Of a DNA stretch of 64,000 bases, positions 59,507 to 64,000 are shown one piece after another. The notes below the pieces were generated by a model, which made no database searches, had not been told where the DNA came from, and saw only the letters and a program-made list of their open reading frames with translations. A program made the translations under genes and the position numbers. The stretch is from the NCBI GenBank assembly GCA_947650005.1, contig CANSTU010000005.1:22947-86946 (forward strand), in the 5' to 3' direction. This DNA is from an uncultured Lachnospiraceae bacterium (GTDB lineage Bacteria > Bacillota > Clostridia > Lachnospirales > Lachnospiraceae). Every line of letters starts with the position of its first letter. The stretch's first letter is position 1.

Positions 59507-60361
59507 ATGTTGATACACTTTGTAAAAATGCATGGATGCGGAAACGATTACATCTATATAAACGGGTTTACGGAGAAAATCCCGGCGGAGGAGAAACCGG
59601 AATTCGTGCGTCGGATGAGCGACCGCCATTTCGGCATCGGAGGCGACGGAGTTATTTTCATCAATCCTGTGAATGGGCACCAGGCGGATTTTGAAATGGA
59701 GATGTATAATGCGGATGGAAGCCGGTCTCAGATGTGCGGCAACGGGATCCGATGCGTGGCTAAATTCGTCTACGATTATGGTTTAACGGATTCCACCCTA
59801 ATCCGTATTATAAGCGGCGGTAAGGTTAAGACCCTGGAGCTTTCGGTGAAAGACGCAAAGGTGGAGCGTGTGCGGGTCAATATGGGCATGCCGATCTTCG
59901 ATCCGGTACAGATTCCGGTGGTATGCGAAGGAGAGGAAGCGATTGCACAGCCCATTGAGGCAGCGGGAAAAACCTGGCTGATGAACTGCGTTTCCATGGG
60001 GAATCCCCATGCGGTGATATTTGTAGAAGATGTGGCCGGGATGGATCTTGAGAAAATCGGTCCGCTGTTTGAAAACCACGAAAGGTTTCCTCAGCGCGTG
60101 AATACGGAATTCGCCCGTGTGATCGACCGCCATAGGGTAGAGATGCGCGTTTGGGAACGGGGAAGCGGCGAAACGCTGGCCTGCGGCACCGGATGCTGCG
60201 CTACTCTGGCCGCTTGTGTGCGCAATGGTCTGACAGACCGGAAGGCGATTTTACAGGTATTGGGCGGAGAACTGGAAATCGAGTGGAAGGAAGAGACAGG
60301 GGAAATTTTCATGACCGGTCCGGCTGAAACCGTGTTTGAAGGCACGGTGGAATATCCGTAG
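59507..60361 (+). CDS. dapF: Diaminopimelate epimerase
   Basis: 284 residues. The two catalytic Cys appear in MCGNGIRCVAKFVYDYG and ACGTGCCATLAACVRNG; the start is MLIHFVKMHGCGNDYIYI. It converts LL- to meso-diaminopimelate for lysine and peptidoglycan. The ATG 59507 has AGGAG upstream; a frame open from 59462 overlaps the ANTAR gene. It is followed, after a tandem repeat, by dapL, its upstream pathway partner. Confidence 0.96.
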   Translation: MLIHFVKMHGCGNDYIYINGFTEKIPAEEKPEFVRRMSDRHFGIGGDGVIFINPVNGHQADFEMEMYNADGSRSQMCGNGIRCVAKFVYDYGLTDSTLIRIISGGKVKTLELSVKDAKVERVRVNMGMPIFDPVQIPVVCEGEEAIAQPIEAAGKTWLMNCVSMGNPHAVIFVEDVAGMDLEKIGPLFENHERFPQRVNTEFARVIDRHRVEMRVWERGSGETLACGTGCCATLAACVRNGLTDRKAILQVLGGELEIEWKEETGEIFMTGPAETVFEGTVEYP

Positions 60362-60547
60362 ATGGGATCACCTGATTTATGCACGTAAAAGCGGACAGAT
60401 GGGATGTCCCTGATTCATACGCGCATGTAAAAGCGTGCAGATGGGATTACCCTGATTCATACGCGCGTAAAAGCGTGCAGATGGGATGTCCTTGACTCGT
60501 ACGCGTGCAAAAGCGCGCAGACGGAAGCCATATATGTGCAGATGGGA
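60361..60547 (+). repeat. Tandem array of five form A hairpin-SD elements
   Basis: Units of about 41 bases (starts about 60369, 60408, 60450, 60491 and a partial at 60532) each with CCTGATTCATACGCG, GTAAAAGCGTGC and AGATGGGA. They fill the 200-base gap between dapF and dapL. The units have diverged slightly. The dapL ribosome site is GATAGGAG right after the array. Confidence 0.85.
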
Positions 60548-60567
60548 TATGAAGATAGGAGCGAGCT

Positions 60568-61782
60568 ATGTTTAAGATAAACGATAATTATTTAAAACTG
60601 CCCGGAAGCTACCTCTTTTCGACCATTGGGAAGAAAGTGAACGCTTATGCGGCTGCCAATCCGGATCGGAAAATCATCCGTCTGGGAATTGGGGATGTGA
60701 CCCAGCCTCTGCCGGCCGCGGTGGTGGAAGCGTTGCATAAGGCTGTGGATGAAATGGGAGATGCGGCGTCCTTCCGGGGTTATGCGCCGGACTTGGGCTA
60801 TGAATTTTTGCGGAAGGCCATTGCGGAGAAGGATTTCGCGGCCAGAGGATGCGAGATCGATGCGGATGAGATTTTCATATCGGACGGTGCGAAGTCGGAT
60901 TCTGCCAACATTCAGGAGATTTTCGGCCCGGATAACCGGATTGCGGTCTGCGATCCTGTGTATCCGGTCTATGTGGACTCCAATGTGATGGCCGGGCGGT
61001 GCGGGAATTATGATGAGAAAACACAGAGGTGGAGCGACGTCATCTATATGCCGTGCACGGCGGAAAACGATTTTGTTCCCGAACTGCCCCAACAGAGGCC
61101 GGATCTGATCTACTTGTGTTTTCCCAATAATCCCACCGGCGCTGCGGTGACGAAGGAACAGCTGCAGAGATGGGTGGATTATGCGAATGAACAAGGGGCA
61201 GTGATCCTCTTTGATGCGGCCTATGAAGCATATATTTCCGAAAAAGACATCCCTCACAGCATTTATGAGTGCGAGGGGGCCCGCACATGCGCCATTGAGC
61301 TGCGCTCCTTTTCCAAAAATGCGGGATTTACTGGCCTGCGGCTTAGTTATACAGTGATACCCAAAGCGCTAGAGGCTGGCGGGACGTCCCTCCATGCGCT
61401 CTGGGCCAGACGCCATGGGACGAAATACAACGGCGCGCCCTATATCGTCCAACGGGCTGGGGAGGCGGTGTATGCGCCCCGCGGACAGGAACAGATTCGG
61501 GAGATGGTGAATCGTTATATGAAAAATGCACACTATATCCGGGACGGCTTAAAGGACGCTGGATATGAGGCATCGGGCGGAATCAATTCCCCCTATATAT
61601 GGATGAAGGCCCCGGACGGAATGACGAGCTGGGAATTTTTTGATTTTCTGTTGGAGCGGGCCAATGTAGTTGGAACTCCGGGCTCCGGGTTTGGTCCCAG
61701 CGGGGAGGGATATTTCCGTCTGACCGCATTTGGAACCTATGAAAATACGGCCGAAGCAATGGAGCGGATCCGAAGAATCTGA
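60568..61782 (+). CDS. dapL: LL-diaminopimelate aminotransferase
   Basis: 404 residues with family features: [45 protein letters not shown], the Lys in [13 protein letters not shown], and [17 protein letters not shown]. It makes LL-DAP directly from tetrahydrodipicolinate, bypassing DapC/D/E, a route of Clostridia, plants and chlamydia. With DapF next door it makes the last steps to meso-DAP. ATG 60568 follows GATAGGAGCGAGCT. Confidence 0.96.
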   Translation: MFKINDNYLKLPGSYLFSTIGKKVNAYAAANPDRKIIRLGIGDVTQPLPAAVVEALHKAVDEMGDAASFRGYAPDLGYEFLRKAIAEKDFAARGCEIDADEIFISDGAKSDSANIQEIFGPDNRIAVCDPVYPVYVDSNVMAGRCGNYDEKTQRWSDVIYMPCTAENDFVPELPQQRPDLIYLCFPNNPTGAAVTKEQLQRWVDYANEQGAVILFDAAYEAYISEKDIPHSIYECEGARTCAIELRSFSKNAGFTGLRLSYTVIPKALEAGGTSLHALWARRHGTKYNGAPYIVQRAGEAVYAPRGQEQIREMVNRYMKNAHYIRDGLKDAGYEASGGINSPYIWMKAPDGMTSWEFFDFLLERANVVGTPGSGFGPSGEGYFRLTAFGTYENTAEAMERIRRI

Positions 61783-61953
61783 CAGCGGCGTATTCAGGGA
61801 AGGACGTTGCGGGAGCGTTCTGTCTTGACTTACGACCCGGAAGGTATCCGGGCCGAGGAGCATCCTGGATCTTGGGCTGATCACATTGGACATTGGATAG
61901 GCGGCAATAGGAACCCATATTAATAAACGTATATTTATTTGTTGAAAAAGTAC

Positions 61954-61982
61954 TTGCTTTTCAAAGGTTCCTGTGCTAAGAT
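61954..61982 (+). promoter_or_regulatory. Promoter of the T-box/aspS unit
   Basis: TTGCTT (61954-61959) and TAAGAT (61977-61982), 17-base spacer, upstream of the T-box leader. Confidence 0.58.
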
Positions 61983-62333
61983 GTAAAACAAATTTGGAAA
62001 AGGCATGGAACGGGACTCTGATCAGGGGAAGCGACAGGAATGCGGCGTCACCGACTGAGAGCGCTGCTTGTGAAAGCTGGTTATGGGAACACCCGGGAGC
62101 TGATTGCCTGAAAGTCTGGCGAATGCCGGAGCGTAGGGTAGTACGTGAACACGCGTTAAGTGGAGGGAACAGCTGTAGGCCGTTTTGTATGAAGCGGCTG
62201 GTATAATGGCGGTTCCCGTGAGTGGATAAGGCGAAGAAGCATTTTGATGGAAGTGCCGTCTTGTCAATGCGGGTGGTACCGCGGATTATGTGATTGATCC
62301 GTCCCGGAGTGCGAAAGCACTCCGGGATTTTTT
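61983..62333 (+). ncRNA. T-box riboswitch (tRNA-sensing leader) of aspS
   Basis: The antiterminator sequence GGGTGGTACCGCGG (62271-62284) is the T-box signature, and the terminator TCCCGGAGTGC-gaaa-GCACTCCGGGA followed by T6 lies at 62302-62333. A GGGAACACCC segment (62086-62095) is a candidate specifier region, giving AAC (Asn) followed by A. Overlapping GAA (Glu) also lies in it, as in the two-codon T-box described for Clostridium acetobutylicum. The specifier call is from pattern, not folded. Confidence 0.9.
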
Positions 62334-62486
62334 GCGTTTGGGGATGGCCTGCGGATCGCAGCAAAGGAAAGTCTTTCCCTGCCGCAATCGGAAAAACAAA
62401 AGTTCGCCCCGCAGGAGGAAATGGAAAGCATTTGCAGCGGTTTGATGGCCAGGCTGCTGCAGCCATTGAAAAAGGAGACCAAAGCC

Positions 62487-63818
62487 ATGGAATTTTTAAC
62501 GGGTGTACTTCAGAAGAAAACGTTGGAAATTACGGAATTGATGCAGCCGGGTATGGAAGGGCAGACAGTTTGGATTACCGGAGCGATCCATACCATCCGG
62601 GATATGGGAACCATTGCCTTTCTCATATTGAGAAAGCGGGACGGCCTGCTCCAGTGTGTGTATGAGGAAAAAGAAGCGGATTTTTCCCTGAAGGATTTGA
62701 AGGAAGCCGATACAATAGAGGCGATGGGTGTGCTCGCCGCTTCCGAACGAGCTCCGGGAGGGATAGAGATCAGGTTAAGGAGCGTGCGGATTCTTTCCGA
62801 GCCCGCGGAACCAATGCCGATCCCGGTTGCGAAGTCAAAGATGAACGTCAGTCTGGAAACCAGACTGGATCTGCGCGCCATTTCTTTAAGAAACGTGAGG
62901 GAACGGGCTAAATTTAGGATTCAGGAGGGGATTGTGAGAGGGTTCCGGCAGTTTCTCACACAACAGGGATTCACGGAAATCCATACGCCGAAAATCGGTT
63001 CCAAGGGAGCGGAGGGCGGCGCAAATATTTTTAAAATGGACTATTTCCATCGTCCCGCCGTACTGGCCCAGAGCCCACAGTTCTATAAGCAGATGATGGT
63101 GGGAGTATTCGACCGGGTATTTGAGACCGCGCCGGTTTTCCGGGCGGAGAAGCACAATACCAGGCGGCATCTGAATGAATATACTTCGCTGGATTTTGAG
63201 ATGGGATATATCGGCGGATTTGAAGAGATAATGGCCATGGAAACTGGGGTTTTACAGTGTATTATGGCGATGCTTCAGGAAGAGTATGGAAGGGAATTGG
63301 CCCTTTTAGGTGTTACCTTGCCGGAGGTGGAAAGGATCCCGGCCGTCCGGTTTGGAGAAGCCAAACGGCTCGTTTCGGAAAAATACGGCCGCCCGATTCG
63401 AAATCCCTATGATTTGGAGCCAGAGGAAGAAAGCTTGATAGGGAGATATTTTCAGGAGGAATACGGTGCCGATTTCGTATTTGTTACCCATTATCCCAGC
63501 AGGAAACGGCCTTTTTATGCCATGGACGATCCGATGGATCCAACCTACACCTTAAGCTTTGACTGCCTCTTTCGGGGAATGGAGATCACTACGGGGGGAC
63601 AGCGCATCCACGATTATCACAAGCTTTTGGAAAAAATAGAGAAACGAGGCATGACGACGGAGGGGATGGAACATTACCTGCTTGCGTTCAGACACGGCAT
63701 GCCGCCCCACGGAGGCCTGGGAATCGGCCTGGAACGCCTTACCATGCAACTGACAGGCGAAGACAACGTTCGGGAAACCACCTTGTTCCCCCGCGATTTG
63801 AGCCGTTTGGAACCATGA
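62487..63818 (+). CDS. aspS: Aspartate-tRNA ligase, archaeal type (Asp/Asn non-discriminating)
   Basis: 443 residues. It starts at ATG 62487 behind AAAGGAG. An OB-fold anticodon domain (GQTVWITGAIHTIRDMG) is followed by class II motifs: LAQSPQFYKQMMV, FRAEKHNTRRHLNEYTSLD (motif 2) and GLGIGLERLTMQL (motif 3). It has the archaeal-type layout (no bacterial insertion domain), the class that charges tRNA-Asp and tRNA-Asn, the latter for transamidation to Asn by GatCAB. An upstream T-box may respond to tRNA-Asn. Confidence 0.92.
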   Translation: MEFLTGVLQKKTLEITELMQPGMEGQTVWITGAIHTIRDMGTIAFLILRKRDGLLQCVYEEKEADFSLKDLKEADTIEAMGVLAASERAPGGIEIRLRSVRILSEPAEPMPIPVAKSKMNVSLETRLDLRAISLRNVRERAKFRIQEGIVRGFRQFLTQQGFTEIHTPKIGSKGAEGGANIFKMDYFHRPAVLAQSPQFYKQMMVGVFDRVFETAPVFRAEKHNTRRHLNEYTSLDFEMGYIGGFEEIMAMETGVLQCIMAMLQEEYGRELALLGVTLPEVERIPAVRFGEAKRLVSEKYGRPIRNPYDLEPEEESLIGRYFQEEYGADFVFVTHYPSRKRPFYAMDDPMDPTYTLSFDCLFRGMEITTGGQRIHDYHKLLEKIEKRGMTTEGMEHYLLAFRHGMPPHGGLGIGLERLTMQLTGEDNVRETTLFPRDLSRLEP

Positions 63819-64000
63819 GGATATAAAGACCTAAAAACGGCTCAAATCGCGATGAGATTATGAACCATTTGGAACCATGAGGATATAAAGACCTAGAAAC
63901 GGAAATCGCGGTGAGATTATGAGCCGTTTGGAACCATGAGGATGCAAAGACCTAGAAACGGAAATCGCGGTGAGATTATGAGCCGTTTGGAACCATGAGG
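63792..64000 (+). repeat. Inverted repeat and tandem array built from the 3' end of aspS
   Basis: CGCGATTTGAGCCGTTT (63792-63808) and its exact complement (63835-63851) flank the aspS stop, a perfect 17-bp hairpin. A 59-62-base unit then repeats (TTGGAACC at 63807, 63869, 63928, 63987) and leaves the window. Each later copy contains a version of the last codons of aspS (AGCCGTTTGGAACCATGA) followed by the stop. Confidence 0.88.

Noticed and set aside
17311..63600. G6 runs (for example about 9097, 17313, 37637, 63594) as further phase-variation tracts
   Set aside because: They are below the length that is usually unstable and occur in intact frames or non-coding DNA.

Overview
The window looks like chromosomal DNA of a spore-forming Clostridia, most likely a Lachnospiraceae-type gut anaerobe. 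The reasons are its strong AGGAGG-type ribosome sites, a T-box ahead of an archaeal-type AspRS, DapL (the LL-diaminopimelate aminotransferase route), an ANTAR regulator behind glnA, a PdaB-like deacetylase and a type I-C CRISPR system. Family placement is inference. No rRNA or tRNA genes were seen.

Layout. (1) 1-16.5 kb is a cell-surface polysaccharide locus: GT2, GT-B and GT-C glycosyltransferases, a WbsX/GH99-like protein, a hexapeptide acyltransferase, an SGNH protein, a FdtA/QdtA-like ketoisomerase with a DegT aminotransferase and GNAT acetyltransferase (together a route to a 3-acylamino-3,6-dideoxyhexose), a Wzx-type flippase and a candidate polymerase. Three long poly-G tracts (G8, G10, G9) lie in coding DNA here; at two of them the sequenced allele is out of frame, as expected for phase variation. 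(2) 16.5-23.6 kb holds a sporulation-type polysaccharide deacetylase cut in two by a 5,755-bp element. The element has a large serine recombinase, a 58-aa overlapping ORF, two MATE pumps and a lipoprotein, and is bounded by an identical 13-bp core. Recombination between the cores would restore the deacetylase reading frame exactly. (3) 24.8-35 kb is a complete type I-C CRISPR-Cas system (cas3-5-8c-7-4-1-2) with 26 repeats. (4) 35.4-46 kb is housekeeping and envelope genes (RsiV-like lipoprotein, SDR, Ig-like membrane protein, hisC, a small export protein, a methyltransferase, hslO, nadE, an FMN-binding-like protein). (5) 46-57 kb is a sugar-type ABC importer without its ATPase, a YesM/AraC-type two-component pair, an M20 peptidase and two M24 paralogues, one of which has lost its metal ligands. 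(6) 57-64 kb has a 287-bp palindrome, glnA, the ANTAR regulator, dapF, dapL, a T-box and aspS, and ends in a tandem repeat built from the 3' end of aspS.

Across the whole window, many genes are preceded by a short GC-rich hairpin fused to a Shine-Dalgarno sequence at fixed spacing. At least 23 copies of two related forms (A and B) are visible. They often decide the true start codon, and one composite type appears as a five-copy tandem between dapF and dapL.
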